From positions 1,004,940 through 1,068,939 of the forward strand of contig BGKB01000044.1 in the NCBI GenBank assembly GCA_003116975.1: DNA of 64,000 nt. The letters run 5' to 3'. Below, one piece after another: positions 50,886 through 61,335 of this stretch. This DNA comes from Aurantiochytrium sp. KH105 (Eukaryota > Sar > Bigyra > Thraustochytrida > Thraustochytriidae). Numbering within the stretch: position 1 is the first letter of the stretch; every line of letters starts with the position of its first letter. The position numbers and the translations under genes are program-made. The notes below the pieces were generated by a model that saw only the letters and a program-made list of their open reading frames with translations, searched no databases and was not told the DNA's origin.

Positions 50886-51488
50886 TTACCCCAGAACAAT
50901 CAAAAGCACGAGCACAACGGTGAGGACCAGAATCGTCATCCATAACCGACACGTAGATCCATTGTCAGCGACTTCGCCAGCCTCACGGTTCGCCGCGCCC
51001 ACGCGGCGGACGCCCTCATCCATGCCAGTCTCGAGATCATCAAGTAGACCCGTCTGCAACGTGACTTCCTCGTTAATGCTGCGCCCTATTTGTCCCACGC
51101 GCGAGAGCTGCTCGGCAATCTCGTCGAGCGAGCGGTCCTGCTGCTGCACGGCGGTCTGCTGGACGGCGAGGATCGTCCTCGTGTCGACGCGACCGCCGCG
51201 GGCGTTGAATTCTCCAACGAGCCGTGACCACTCGCTACGCAAACGGTCGGCAGTGCGCTGTGCGCTTGACTGGCCTACGGGCGCCGTCGCTTTCTGTCGC
51301 AGGAGCGAGTCGAGGTCGTCAAGTCGTACCTGGGCCTCGTTGAGAGCTGCTCCGCCGCCATCTGCACCGTCGCGCCATCCATGGGCTACGGCAGTCTGCG
51401 CGGTGCGGAGCGCGCGCTCCGCCTCCGCCGCGGCCCGCTGCCATGTGCTTTTGCCCTCGCTCGCGCTCCCACCCGCCGTGGGCGCCAT
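50886..51488 (-). CDS. Qc-SNARE, syntaxin-8-like
   Basis: The 200-residue protein has an N-terminal helical region (about 15-95), a SNARE motif (about 118-172) with heptad hydrophobics and the zero-layer glutamine in NEEVTLQTGLLDDLE, a short linker with Cys-Arg, and a single C-terminal transmembrane anchor (LWMTILVLTVVLVLLIVL). The SNARE motif and membrane-proximal segment line up with syntaxin 8 (INEE...Q...LLDDL, then RVGAANREA). Qc-SNAREs of this group act in endosomal or vacuolar fusion. It is a tail-anchored protein facing the cytosol. It is complete with no introns. The gene precedes the ABC transporter on the same strand. Distinguishing syntaxin 8 from SYP5/6-type Qc proteins needs a tree. 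Confidence 0.85.
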   Translation of the reverse strand: MAPTAGGSASEGKSTWQRAAAEAERALRTAQTAVAHGWRDGADGGGAALNEAQVRLDDLDSLLRQKATAPVGQSSAQRTADRLRSEWSRLVGEFNARGGRVDTRTILAVQQTAVQQQDRSLDEIAEQLSRVGQIGRSINEEVTLQTGLLDDLETGMDEGVRRVGAANREAGEVADNGSTCRLWMTILVLTVVLVLLIVLG

Positions 51489-51889
51489 CCTCGCTCGCCG
51501 TTCAGGGTTCTGCCTCTTGCTTTGCTTCCCGAGAGTGGTTACTGCAACGTGAACGATCGAACGTCAACGTGGATCTAGGATCCAAAGCTCTGCGATGGGA
51601 AGCGGAACAGAGCGAAAGGTCCTATTTCCAAGTGGATCATGGAGCTGCGAAGCAAGAAGAATGGTTAAAGAAGATTGCTAAAGTACGGGCGAGGCTCGTG
51701 AGCTCCTCTTCCAGGGCGCCAGCATGGAACTGGTCGGCCCATGCTGTTTTTGTTTGCTCCTCGTATTAGGTGAACAGGAATGGTCTTCGGGGACCAGAAA
51801 TGATCTTTTCGGCCGAGAGTCTTGATGCTGTTTTTCGGCATTGACAGTGAAAGAGAAAAGTGCGCAATGCACGCAATACCAAAATCGAA
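51489..51889. other. Intergenic region between the SNARE and ABC transporter genes
   Basis: These 401 bases contain the promoter side of the SNARE gene and the 3' flank of the transporter. Nothing specific is recognised. Confidence 0.45.
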
Positions 51890-54028
51890 TCAGGACAGGG
51901 ACACTTCTCGCGAACTTGACGACAAGTTTTCCAGGAACGTGGGCGTGTCCAGCAATGCGTTCGCCATGCCACGTTGGAGTTTGCCAATGTCCAAGACGGA
52001 CTGGCAAAGATCTTCAATCGTGTCGTGCGAATGCGTCACAACCAAGGTAGTTTTGTCTTTGAGAAACGCCTTGAGCTCCTTTGTCACTGCCGAGCGCATG
52101 AGAGGGTCGAGAGCGCTCATGCACTCGTCCAAGAGTACAAAGTGTACATTTTCGCGACAGAGGAGGCGAGCAATTTGCAAGCGCTGCGCTTGGCCGCCAC
52201 TGACCATCTTTTCCGACGCAAGGACTGTATCGAGGCCCTGCCCAAGGCCTTGTGCCCACACGGCGAGCCCGAGCGCAGTCATGACGCTCCAAATTTTCTC
52301 GTCGTTGGGCACTCCCGTGTTGCCAAACCAAATGTTGTCGCGGATGCTGCGTGCAAACAGCTCCGAGTCCTGGCTCACAAAGCCCATGCGCGCACGAATT
52401 GCATGTTTTGTTGCGCCGTTGAGCTCCACGTTTCCAAATTTGATGCTGCCCGTGTGATGAATCAGAGCAGATGCTGCCCGAAAGAGAGTCGACTTGCCAG
52501 CCCCACTTTCGGCAACAATCGCCATCGCCGTACCTTGCGGGATCGTAAAGCACACGTCCCGAACGGCTGGCGCTGTGGTGTCGGGGTACTGCACGGAGAC
52601 CGCAGAAAAGGTAAGGGCGCCTGGGCCGACGAAGGTGTCTTCGTTGTCGGCAGGGGTTGCGTTATCAACGTCGGCGTTCATTGGCTTATAATGGGGATCT
52701 GCGGCCAAGGCTGCTTGGCCGTCTGCGAGAATTGAGTTGATGATAGTGAGTGAGTGCTTGTACGAGACGGCAGACTTTGCGGTCATCGTGAGACGATTCA
52801 AACTCTTGTGGAGCTCATCGATGATCATGAGCATCGCCAAGAGAGCGAAGAGCTCGCTGGCGATCGTACGAGGATCGTCGGCCCTCTGAAAAAGAGCCCA
52901 GCAGAACCCAAGTAAAGCCGGCAACATGATGCCCATGAGAAATATGGTAAAGCTCATGACGCGGAACATTGTGCGTCCCGTGTTGCGGTCAATCTTGACT
53001 CCTGGGGCCTCCATGGAATGGAGCGCTCGACTTTCTGTAGTCTCGGCGTTGTGCATGGCCACAACGTCTGCACCCCGCAAGACGTCGAGGAAATTGGCTT
53101 GCACACGTTGGAGGAGCTTGAACTTTTGCGCGAGATGAGGTTCTACCAAACGCTGGTACAACACGAGATCCAAGGCGAGAATTGCGCCAGCAAGGGCGGC
53201 GGCGAGGAGAAAACCTTGCCAGAAGATGATGAGGCAAAAGACGGCCACGATTTTGATGTTTTGCGCCTCTCTGATGCGCAGGAACTTGGTATCGGCCTCA
53301 AATTCTGAGAGAACATGGATCTGCTCGAGAAGATAAGAAGCAGTGTACTTGCTCTCCGCGATGACCATGGTATTGAGAGAAATGTCAAAGAGAAGAGCTC
53401 GACGGGCACGGGCCAACGCCCCAGAAAGACGGAGCGGAAGCGTGTTCTCAAATCCGCCAAAGATTCCCAAGGGGATGGACAAAGCGCATGCGATGCCAAG
53501 AATGCTGAAAAAATCGAAGTTGACGAGAAATACAGCTTTCCAAAAAGGCGAGACGACGTCGCCAAGTACGCTTTCGCCGACGTCGAACTTTTCCTCGACC
53601 ATGATGAAGACTTTGCGCAGAAGCACGGCTGTGAGCCACTTTGACGCGACCAAGCTCAAGTTTGAACAGAAGCAGACAAGGTGCGTCATGCGCGTGAGCA
53701 TGCCGAGCCCCTCAAACTTTACGCTGGCTGTCGCCTGCGTACGTTGGCTTGGTACATGGTCGTCGTCATGGGTACTGCCACCGCCACGTGAGTTCGCTTC
53801 GTTGCGCTCTGGAGTCACCTCCGGTCCGGATTCTTCGTCAGGCTTGTTGCCCCCGGACGAGAGTGCTGCGCCCCACGTCCCCCTGCAGCAGCGCGACAGG
53901 AGTCGCGGCGTCATCGCAGCGTCCCTCCTTTCGTTCCACTTTGAGGTTTTGAAGTCACCACTCCTGCACGCGCGGGTACCCCTTCTTTCAAGACCGCACA
54001 GTTCAAGTTGGACTGACAAACTGGACAT
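51890..54028 (-). CDS. ABC half-transporter with altered P-loop
   Basis: The 712-residue protein has an N-terminal membrane domain with about six hydrophobic segments (residues 120-440) and one C-terminal nucleotide-binding domain. The domain has Walker A at about 506-515 (VAESGAGKST), the Q-loop in GFVSQDSELFARS, the signature VSGGQAQR (about 604), Walker B FVLLDECMSALD and the switch histidine in LVVTHSHD. The first P-loop glycine (VG in most ABC proteins) is Ala, and DEATSALD is DECMSALD. Half-size with membrane domain first is the layout of ABCB/ABCC-like exporters, functioning as dimers. Substrate is unknown. The first 38 residues may be untranslated: an alternative start is the ATG at 53914 (MTPRLLSRCC). 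It ends 175 bases after the following phosphatase gene's stop. Confidence 0.88.
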   Translation of the reverse strand: MSSLSVQLELCGLERRGTRACRSGDFKTSKWNERRDAAMTPRLLSRCCRGTWGAALSSGGNKPDEESGPEVTPERNEANSRGGGSTHDDDHVPSQRTQATASVKFEGLGMLTRMTHLVCFCSNLSLVASKWLTAVLLRKVFIMVEEKFDVGESVLGDVVSPFWKAVFLVNFDFFSILGIACALSIPLGIFGGFENTLPLRLSGALARARRALLFDISLNTMVIAESKYTASYLLEQIHVLSEFEADTKFLRIREAQNIKIVAVFCLIIFWQGFLLAAALAGAILALDLVLYQRLVEPHLAQKFKLLQRVQANFLDVLRGADVVAMHNAETTESRALHSMEAPGVKIDRNTGRTMFRVMSFTIFLMGIMLPALLGFCWALFQRADDPRTIASELFALLAMLMIIDELHKSLNRLTMTAKSAVSYKHSLTIINSILADGQAALAADPHYKPMNADVDNATPADNEDTFVGPGALTFSAVSVQYPDTTAPAVRDVCFTIPQGTAMAIVAESGAGKSTLFRAASALIHHTGSIKFGNVELNGATKHAIRARMGFVSQDSELFARSIRDNIWFGNTGVPNDEKIWSVMTALGLAVWAQGLGQGLDTVLASEKMVSGGQAQRLQIARLLCRENVHFVLLDECMSALDPLMRSAVTKELKAFLKDKTTLVVTHSHDTIEDLCQSVLDIGKLQRGMANALLDTPTFLENLSSSSREVSLS

Positions 54029-54054
54029 TCTTATTTACCTTACCACCAAAAGTA

Positions 54055-54142
54055 ACAACAACAACAACAACAAGACCGACACCAACAACAAACCAACGAC
54101 ACCACCACCACCACCAACAACAACACCACCAACAACAAGGGA
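54055..54142. repeat. AAC/ACC trinucleotide repeat
   Basis: Tandem AAC units run into ACC and AAC mixtures in the 175-base space between the ABC transporter start and the first phosphatase stop, so the repeat serves as either promoter or 3' UTR DNA. Confidence 0.85.
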
Positions 54143-54203
54143 GGGTCCGAGAGCAACGATTATTCACATTTTACGAGGCCTTCACGATTCTTTCCTTTTT
54201 TCT

Positions 54204-55523
54204 TTAGGCAAGCCCAGAGCGTACGAGAAACATAGGAGCAAAGTACATTATGCCGAAGCCGAGGAACTCGTAGATGATGAGCTTGGCGATCATATTTCCG
54301 AGAATGTCGGTGTCGCGAGAAAAGAGACAAACGATGTCGTCACTTTCCGGCGCCAACGCAGGCTCTTTTGGAGCCGGGGACTGATGTGCTTCGCCATCCG
54401 CCTTGCGACCACCAGGAAGAAACCCGACCAAGCGCAAAATTGGCATCGTGATGATTTCAGCCAGCGTGCGCACGAGATGAACGACCACCATACCAACGAT
54501 GGTGCGAACAAGGACTGCAAAACGAGGCCAGGCCAAAGCCCAGGCGCGAATGAAAGCCACCGCGGCCGAAGGCCACGTCCCCACGTGCGTGACATGGTCA
54601 TTGGAGAGAAATACACCTGCACTGTTGTTTGCAGACGGCAGAAATCCACAATCTATCATGGCCCGGGAGCCTAGGACTGCGCCTCCCATCGCACCAACAA
54701 GGAGCGCATTGCGCAGGACAGTTGGGGTAGTAAAGCGCGGTTGAGGAATGATGAAAAAAAGAAATGCCGAAAGAAGAAAAACTTGGAGTCCAAGCCACGA
54801 GCTTGTGACAATGTAGCGATCCACCATCGCTGAGAAAGGAAAGTAGAGGATCACCCATAGTATACCGATAATCGTCCCTGCGCGCAAATCGGTAGGTGAA
54901 TGCATTCCGAGGTAAAGACGCGAAAAGGTTACAGAAACGTAGTATGCAACGCAGAGCAGAATCCAGACGTGATTGTGCGGATCAGACATGGCATGCGGCA
55001 CACACGAGGCAAAGCTTGTGTCAGGGTCGCAGGTGGCCGAGAGGAAAAGAAAGATGCTGCTCGCGATCGCCGTCGATGCATGCGCCGAGGGTAATCCGTA
55101 ATCTCTGTTCGAGCTCACGCTCTCTTTGCCCTTGGGTTTCCAAACGGGCGGCGACGCGGGTCTGGGGAGCTGGAAGATGTCTTTGTAGATATTGGCAATA
55201 AAAAGGCCCATGCACACGAGCAGCAGCAACTTGCGGCCCAAGGCGTGGCCCACATTCCACGTCACGAACGATATGGCAAAGATGATAAAGTCCTCTTCAC
55301 CAAGCAAGGATATGAGCTGGAAGAGAGCATCGAGCTCGCGCGTGCGCATGCGACCCTGGAGCCTCGCAATGAGTTGTGTTCCTGATGCCACTTGTTGCAC
55401 CTGGCTTTCGCGAAAGCTCTCAACGTTTGTATGAAAGTGTAGCCAGACCAAGGGCATGGCCACAACATTGGCTGCTTTGGTCCGCAGCACATGGAGCCCT
55501 GCGTCGAGGCGTTTCTCCAGCAT
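54204..55523 (-). CDS. PAP2 phosphatase, sphingosine-1-phosphate phosphatase-like (copy 1)
   Basis: The 439-residue, multi-pass protein has the three PAP2 motifs: KDIFQLPRP (Lys114), PSAH (145-148) and SRLYLGMHSPTD (Ser201 to Asp212). The catalytic His pair is therefore His148 and His208. LPRPASPPVW after motif 1 and the loop before PSAH resemble sphingosine-1-phosphate phosphatases (SGPP/LCB3 type), which hydrolyse long-chain base phosphates in the ER lumen. Two hydrophobic segments follow motif 3 and a long C-terminal extension ends in SRDTDILGNMIAKLIIYEFLG, shared with the next gene. The start is at MLEKRLDAGL, which aligns with residue 46 of the paralogue. It lies between the ABC transporter and its paralogue, all on the minus strand. 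Confidence 0.9.
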   Translation of the reverse strand: MLEKRLDAGLHVLRTKAANVVAMPLVWLHFHTNVESFRESQVQQVASGTQLIARLQGRMRTRELDALFQLISLLGEEDFIIFAISFVTWNVGHALGRKLLLLVCMGLFIANIYKDIFQLPRPASPPVWKPKGKESVSSNRDYGLPSAHASTAIASSIFLFLSATCDPDTSFASCVPHAMSDPHNHVWILLCVAYYVSVTFSRLYLGMHSPTDLRAGTIIGILWVILYFPFSAMVDRYIVTSSWLGLQVFLLSAFLFFIIPQPRFTTPTVLRNALLVGAMGGAVLGSRAMIDCGFLPSANNSAGVFLSNDHVTHVGTWPSAAVAFIRAWALAWPRFAVLVRTIVGMVVVHLVRTLAEIITMPILRLVGFLPGGRKADGEAHQSPAPKEPALAPESDDIVCLFSRDTDILGNMIAKLIIYEFLGFGIMYFAPMFLVRSGLA

Positions 55524-56815
55524 GCTGATCGCAGTCGCTCGCGTTGCTCGTCCGTGTCTGTTCGTCTCTATCGCTCGTCACGCTCTTTCGTCTGCCCGCC
55601 GGTCCAGGGTTTTCGTTTTGCCGCCTCACTTCATTCACTGTCAAGCTCCGAATTTGCTCGGACCGGGTACCCCCCCCATCGAGGATAAAGAATGACGCCA
55701 CAGTGGCTGGAAGATAATGTCAACGTTTCCCCCTTACGAAGTGTCATGTGAAGCCTTTACAGCGATCAGTGTGCTAGCTGAGGGCAGACTACAAAGTCAT
55801 GGCAGTGCACATCTCCTACCCAGGAAGTGTGACGAAGTCCCGTGCTCCTCACCAGCTCCTCTGCACATAATTTATCCAAGTCTCGGACCTGGCGCCGAGG
55901 CAAAGCAGTCCCGTCACGAGCACACCCGAATCACCCGTAGATAATCAGCGTTAAAGCTCTCGTGACCTCGACGCGACCAAACCGGGAAAAACTCGAGTTT
56001 CACTAGTATGGGGGCCGGGGAAATAAGTTGAATAGAGAGGAATCGGCATACCTTAAACTCTTTGAATTCTCCGTTCACTCGGTACCCCCCTCCATATAAA
56101 CAAGGTGATTGACTGTGCACTAATTCGGGAAAATTATTGCTACTTCGGGAAAATTTGTGCATGTATCACACTTTTATGCGTCATCGAAGGTGCACATCAC
56201 TTTAAGGTGACAAGTTTGCAACCTCCGTAGTTGTGCTCTAGTACTCCTACTCTTAAAAAATTATTCCGTGAGGAGCTCGACCCAGTTAAGCTGGATTAAA
56301 TTTTAAGGATTGTACGCTTGCGGCAATTGTATACAAATTTGTTGACAGTGTGAGGTAACACCCCCCCGGACCCACGACACCTCAAACCGGGTGTGCAAAG
56401 CGAAGCTAAGGTGGTAAAACTGTTTTTGCATCATCGTATCCCGTCCACTGAGCAATCTTCCGTGAGAGATTCGAAGTTGTTATGTTAAAATCCTTGGGCC
56501 TGGGCCATTCTGAACCGGGAAAATCTTGAAACCGGGTAAACAAGCTGCTGCAAAGTAATGATTTGATTTTGACAATTCTAATTCTCGATTCAGCCGAAGT
56601 TCGCAAATACCCCCTCTACACAGTTGTAGAATGGGCCTACACGACCATTTTGTTGCTCATCGTTGAACTTCAGAGACTTGGAGTGTACATGCATCTTCGG
56701 CAAACCAAGCGACTGAGCTTAGGAGATGATGCATAGCAGCCCCGCTTCGCAAAAAGCTTGTATGCACGTAGAAGAAAGCAATAAGGCAACGCGGGGGTCA
56801 TTCAATCCGATGCTA
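55524..56815. other. A+T-richer spacer between the phosphatase paralogues
   Basis: This 1.3 kb region differs in base composition from the rest of the window. It contains repeated CGGGAAAA-like motifs (55981, 56124, 56144, 56513, 56530) and several runs of C (for example 55671-55678 and 56361-56369). No gene is supported. It could be ordinary promoter DNA or an old degraded insertion. Confidence 0.45.
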
Positions 56816-58315
56816 CTACGATGATGGCTGTGACAGCGTCGAAGAGCTCCCCAAGCCAATGCAACTATAGACGATTGGTACAAAGCAGGTGATGCCCCAG
56901 GCCAGTGTTGCATATACTGTGACCTTGACAATTGCGTTTCCGAGGATATCAACATCTCGCGTCAAAAGACGGACAACACGCTTTGACGAGCGGCGAGGAG
57001 TCTTGCGCTTGCCTTTTCCATATTTTGAAGACCTGCCCTCAGGTTTAATCTCCTCCACCTTGGGCTTGATTGAGATGCCGAGGAGACTGAGCGCAGCAAT
57101 TGCGAGTGTCTTGGCGATAACTCGCAGCAAGAGCACGATGATGTAGCCCAAAATCGTCCGCAGCACAACGGCAAGCCGAGGCCAAGCTTGCGCCGAGACT
57201 TGAACTTGATGCGCCGCAGAGGGAAGCCATGTCGGAGCCTGCGCGAGCAGACGAGCGTCGCGAAGAGCAACGATGTTGCCAAAGTCATCCATGTGCACGT
57301 CGCCAATGTCCTCGAAATGGCGCGAGCCGAGAATGCAGCCGTACACGAGGCCGGTAAGCAGCGCATTTTGCAAAAACGTGGGCGTCGGCGGACGAGGCTG
57401 TGGGTTGAGCAAAAGCAGGATGATGGCCGCGAAGAGAAGTTTGAGCGATAGCCACGAGGTGGAAAGATAGTAGCGGTCAAATTGGGCCGAGACAGGAAAG
57501 AAACAGGCGATCCAGATGGCACCGAGGGCAAGGCCACCGCGGAGGTCTGTGGGTGTATGCGCGCCCAGGTAGAGACGCGAGAGACTGAGAGAAACAATGT
57601 AGACGAGGCAGAGCGCGATCCAGAGTCTGTTTTCCGGGTCTGTTACGAGCTTTAGCGCAGCGGCGCCATCCCAAGCGTCTGGGTCACAGGTTGCGTAAAG
57701 GAAGACGAAGACGCTGTTGGAGACTGAGTTCATGGCGTGCGTAGAGGGGAACCCGAAATCGGCAAGGTTGGTCGAGTCGACGGCTTCCTGAATCGCGGGC
57801 CGCCACACGGGGGGCGAGGCCGGGCGCGGAAGCTGGAAAACGTCCTTGGCGAGGTTGCCCATGATGAGACCGACGCAAATAACGAGCGTGAGCCTGCGTC
57901 CGAGGACGCGATCAATGTTCCAGATGATGCAAGGGAGCGCGAGAAGGTAGAATTCTTCCTCGGCGCAAAAGGAGAAGACCTGAAAGTATATGTCGAGGGC
58001 ACGGCAGCGCAGGCGTCGTTGGATCGATACAACTGTCTGCGTGCCGGTTTCCACGACGCGAAACTTGCGTTCGCGGAAGGAGGCGATGCTAGGGTGCAGA
58101 CAGAGCCAGGCAATGGGTAGGGATAGCGCCAGGGCAAAGGCTGTGCGCAAGGCGTGGAGACCTGCGTCGAGGCGGCGCCCAATGGAAATGCTCTGGGTCA
58201 CCTCGACTTCGCTCTCCCAGCCGGAGCTCTCTTCGCCCTCGGCGAGCGCAGCGTCTTGCCGGAAGCTCCCGCCCCATCGTCCCAGCACCGAGTTGTCGCT
58301 CCGCCCGCCCTGCAT
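56816..58315 (-). CDS. PAP2 phosphatase, sphingosine-1-phosphate phosphatase-like (copy 2)
   Basis: The 499-residue paralogue of the previous gene has KDVFQLPRP (Lys157), PSTH (190-193) and SRLYLGAHTPTD, so all catalytic residues are kept. It differs by a longer acidic N-terminus (first 45 residues), Thr in place of Ala within PSxH, and a Lys/Arg-rich loop before the end (KYGKGKRKTPRRSSKR). The C-terminal block TRDVDILGNAIVKVTVYATL matches copy 1. Like copy 1 it probably dephosphorylates long-chain base phosphates or phosphatidate at the ER. The two genes are tandem and divergent enough to indicate an old duplication. Start at MQGGRSDNSV is the first ATG in frame; a (CTTTG)n array follows upstream at 58360. 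Confidence 0.9.
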   Translation of the reverse strand: MQGGRSDNSVLGRWGGSFRQDAALAEGEESSGWESEVEVTQSISIGRRLDAGLHALRTAFALALSLPIAWLCLHPSIASFRERKFRVVETGTQTVVSIQRRLRCRALDIYFQVFSFCAEEEFYLLALPCIIWNIDRVLGRRLTLVICVGLIMGNLAKDVFQLPRPASPPVWRPAIQEAVDSTNLADFGFPSTHAMNSVSNSVFVFLYATCDPDAWDGAAALKLVTDPENRLWIALCLVYIVSLSLSRLYLGAHTPTDLRGGLALGAIWIACFFPVSAQFDRYYLSTSWLSLKLLFAAIILLLLNPQPRPPTPTFLQNALLTGLVYGCILGSRHFEDIGDVHMDDFGNIVALRDARLLAQAPTWLPSAAHQVQVSAQAWPRLAVVLRTILGYIIVLLLRVIAKTLAIAALSLLGISIKPKVEEIKPEGRSSKYGKGKRKTPRRSSKRVVRLLTRDVDILGNAIVKVTVYATLAWGITCFVPIVYSCIGLGSSSTLSQPSS

Positions 58316-58359
58316 GCTCGGGCTGCGCGTCGGAGATTGTAGATGCTCAAGGCTCAGGA

Positions 58360-58390
58360 TTTGCTTTGCTTTGCTTTGCTTTGCTTTGGT
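58360..58390. repeat. (CTTTG)n pentamer array
   Basis: Six CTTTG units lie directly upstream of the second phosphatase gene. Confidence 0.9.
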
Positions 58391-61300
58391 CGGCTTTGGC
58401 CCAAGGTAGTATAGTAATCGAAGGAGGCAGCAGTGGAAAAAGACGGGAAAAGAAACAACAGACAGACAGACAGACAGATCTCGCTACCCATCGAGATTGG
58501 CCACTAGAGATGTGGTCATGGCTGTGTTCTTTGACAGAGACAACCGAAGACGACGGTGATGGTGACGATGGCGATGACGATAAAGAGAAAGAAAGTCTCT
58601 CGGATCTTCCTTGCACTTTTTCCAGCCCTTCGATTCCCAGATTTTGGTTGTCGAAACCGAAAAAAGGACGGCGAGGCCACGAAAGCATCGTATGACCATA
58701 TGACCAAGACGATGTTGATTCGAGAAAACGCGCAGCTGATTAATTTGGAAACTCCAATGCGCTGTATTTCACTAAATCTCGAGTTGCAAGCTTGCACGTT
58801 GGGAGCTCGCAAGTAAATTGTCGAACCTCACAATGCAAATAGCTGGAGATTACTCGGTGTCTACCTGCGATTTGATCGAGTTTGCAAGAATCCAAGGAGG
58901 ATTTTTCTTTTTCTGTTACTCCTGGCCTCTCTCTCTCTCTCCTGTTCAAGTGCTTTTCAAGATTGTAGGCAGACAGACAGCGCCCGAAAAACGCCAAGAT
59001 TGACGACGTGCCCCCTCCTTTACCACCAGGTCCTCTCCGCTTCGTCTTTGGTGTCTGCCGTAGCTGCACGGCCTTCAGGCTTTGCACAATCATGGACATC
59101 CATCAATCGATGCATTCTTCCCTGCATCCATGCATCTATCCATCCATCCACCCTTTCGCCAGCCACTCCTGTAATGTACGAGAGTGTGTGTTGCTCGTTG
59201 TGTAATCGCACGAGATGATGACGAGACGGCGGCCGCCAGGCATGGCGCGCGAAACTGAGACGCCCCTCACTGCACGCCCGCCTGCAGGTGGGGCGGGAAA
59301 CCCTGTCCAAGTAGGGCTGTCCTAGCGGAGGGCCTTACGTCCAACCGACAAGCGCCGCGCTCGCGCCTGCCTGCCAGCCTGCCTGTGCTGCCGCGCGACG
59401 CATCTTTCGCCCTCGCAGGCTTCGCTAAAGCTCACCGCGCCGTTTCTGGCTGCAGCCTGCAGGCGCTGCGCTGCAGCTGCTGCTGCTCCGGCGCAGCTGC
59501 GCGAGCTGTGCGCAATTGGAGGTATCGGGTTGCACGAGTGCACAAGAAAGAAGGAGAGAAAGAAGGACAGAAAGAAGACATGAGACTCGATTGACGGCGT
59601 GAAAGAAGGTCGCGGCGGTGACCCCCGAGAGGATGAAACTCGAAGCGCGCGAGCGAGCGAGCCAGGCAGAGCTCGCGGCCGTCGCTGCGCTCCTCAGGGT
59701 TGATTGGATATGCCAACCTACCTGCGCGCCTCGCAAGGCCGGCTGGCTGCTTGTGCTTTCTTGCGCCTGCTTTGGTTGCTCTGGCGGCTGGTGGGTCGCC
59801 ATCGCAGCGAAAACGAAGGGAGCAAAAAGAAGCAAGCAACAGCGAGCAAGTGGTTGGTTACATGGACCGTGACAACTGGAAAAATAGGACAAGCGCGCAG
59901 AAGCAAGAAAGCAGAGTCTGACCTACAAGCAACCATACCAAACAAACCCCCATTGACCCATCCATCTGCCGGCGCCCCTGCCGCCCGTCGCGCAAGCCTA
60001 GGCCACGTCCGCGAACCTCCCCCTCCTTGCGGCGCTCGCACGTCGCCCGAGCCGCGCGCTCCCCCCGGGGAGACGAAACCAGGCGCGGCGAGGCCTTCTA
60101 TTCCTCCCCGCGCAAACCGCAAGACCCATCCTCGCGCCCCGTTCGGGCTCTGGCTCAGCAGCCGGGCTCTGGCTCTGGCTCTGGCTCCGGCTCTGACGCA
60201 GAGCGCAAAGACGACGCCTCCGTGGCGGCCCAACGCGTGAGTCCGCGAACAGACCCAAGATCGCGCCCCTCGATCGGAGCGAGGCACGCTGACGAACGCG
60301 GTAGGCGCTCTCGACGGCAGCTTGGCGCTGCTTGTGCTGTGTGTATACAGCAGCAGCGCGCCTTGCTGCGGTACACACCACCTTCCTCGGCGGACCGCCG
60401 TTCTCGGGCGGGAACGGGAACGCCTGTGTGAGACCGCCTCTAGCCTTCTGACAGGGTCCGGACGGGGACTGACCGACTGCCAGTCTGCGCTACTGCGCTA
60501 CTGCCTGACTGCCTGGCTGACTGACTGCCTGGCTGACTGATACGCAGCCGGACTCTCCTCTGCGCTGCCGCGCGGCCGGTTCTCTCGGTCCCTCGCACGG
60601 CCCTCCTTCCCGCGGACCGGCGACCTGCCCGCTGCCGGCGCGTGCCGCAAGAAAGGAGAGAAACAGCGAAAACCCAGGCCATCTTTTCCATCAACCTCCT
60701 CGCCGGCGGCGGCGTCTCCCGGCCCACCCCCTCCCGGGACCTCCTCGCTCGCTGCCTGCAAATCTGCAGCTGCAGACGGCGGCCGCTGCGACGGGCCGGC
60801 AGAGCGCAGCCGCAGCGACGGGCAGGCAGAGCGCAGCCGCAGCGACCGAGCCCTCGCTCGCTCGCGGGCGCCGGCCAGCCGCGTTCTCTTCCGCGTTCCG
60901 TTCTCTCGCGCAGTCCCTCGGCCCAAAGACAAGCCGAGGCAGGTTGTGTATCCATCTCCCCCGGAGGTACGCCCGCGCGCCTCTAGCCGACCGCGCCCCG
61001 CCGCCGGCCGCGCCGCAGCCGCTCGCCTCGCATCGCATCGCATCGCCTCTCCTCGCCTCGCGTCGCGCCCGCGCGCGCAGCAGCAGAGCGGCGCGCGCTG
61101 CGCCCGGAGGCCGGCCGCCTGGCTGGGACGCGGGATTTCACGCGGCGCAGACCAGAACCGGCGTTTTCCGACCGCCACGGGCGCAAACCCGGCGGCGAGT
61201 CCAGACCCGCCTCTAGCGGGGCTCTAGCGGGGCCTAGCGGAACAGCGGCCGGGAACAGGCAGGCAGGGCGGCGGGTCGATCCATCGCCACCAGCAGCAGA

Positions 61301-61335
61301 CAGGCAGACAGACAGACAGACAGACAAACAAACAG
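61301..61335. repeat. (CAGA)n microsatellite
   Basis: CAGA units with CAAA variants lie about 200 bases upstream of the acidic ORF start. Confidence 0.85.

Noticed and set aside
55671-56369. Poly-C runs as transposon ends or telomere-like repeats
   Set aside because: No inverted terminal repeats, target duplications or coding remnants could be matched.
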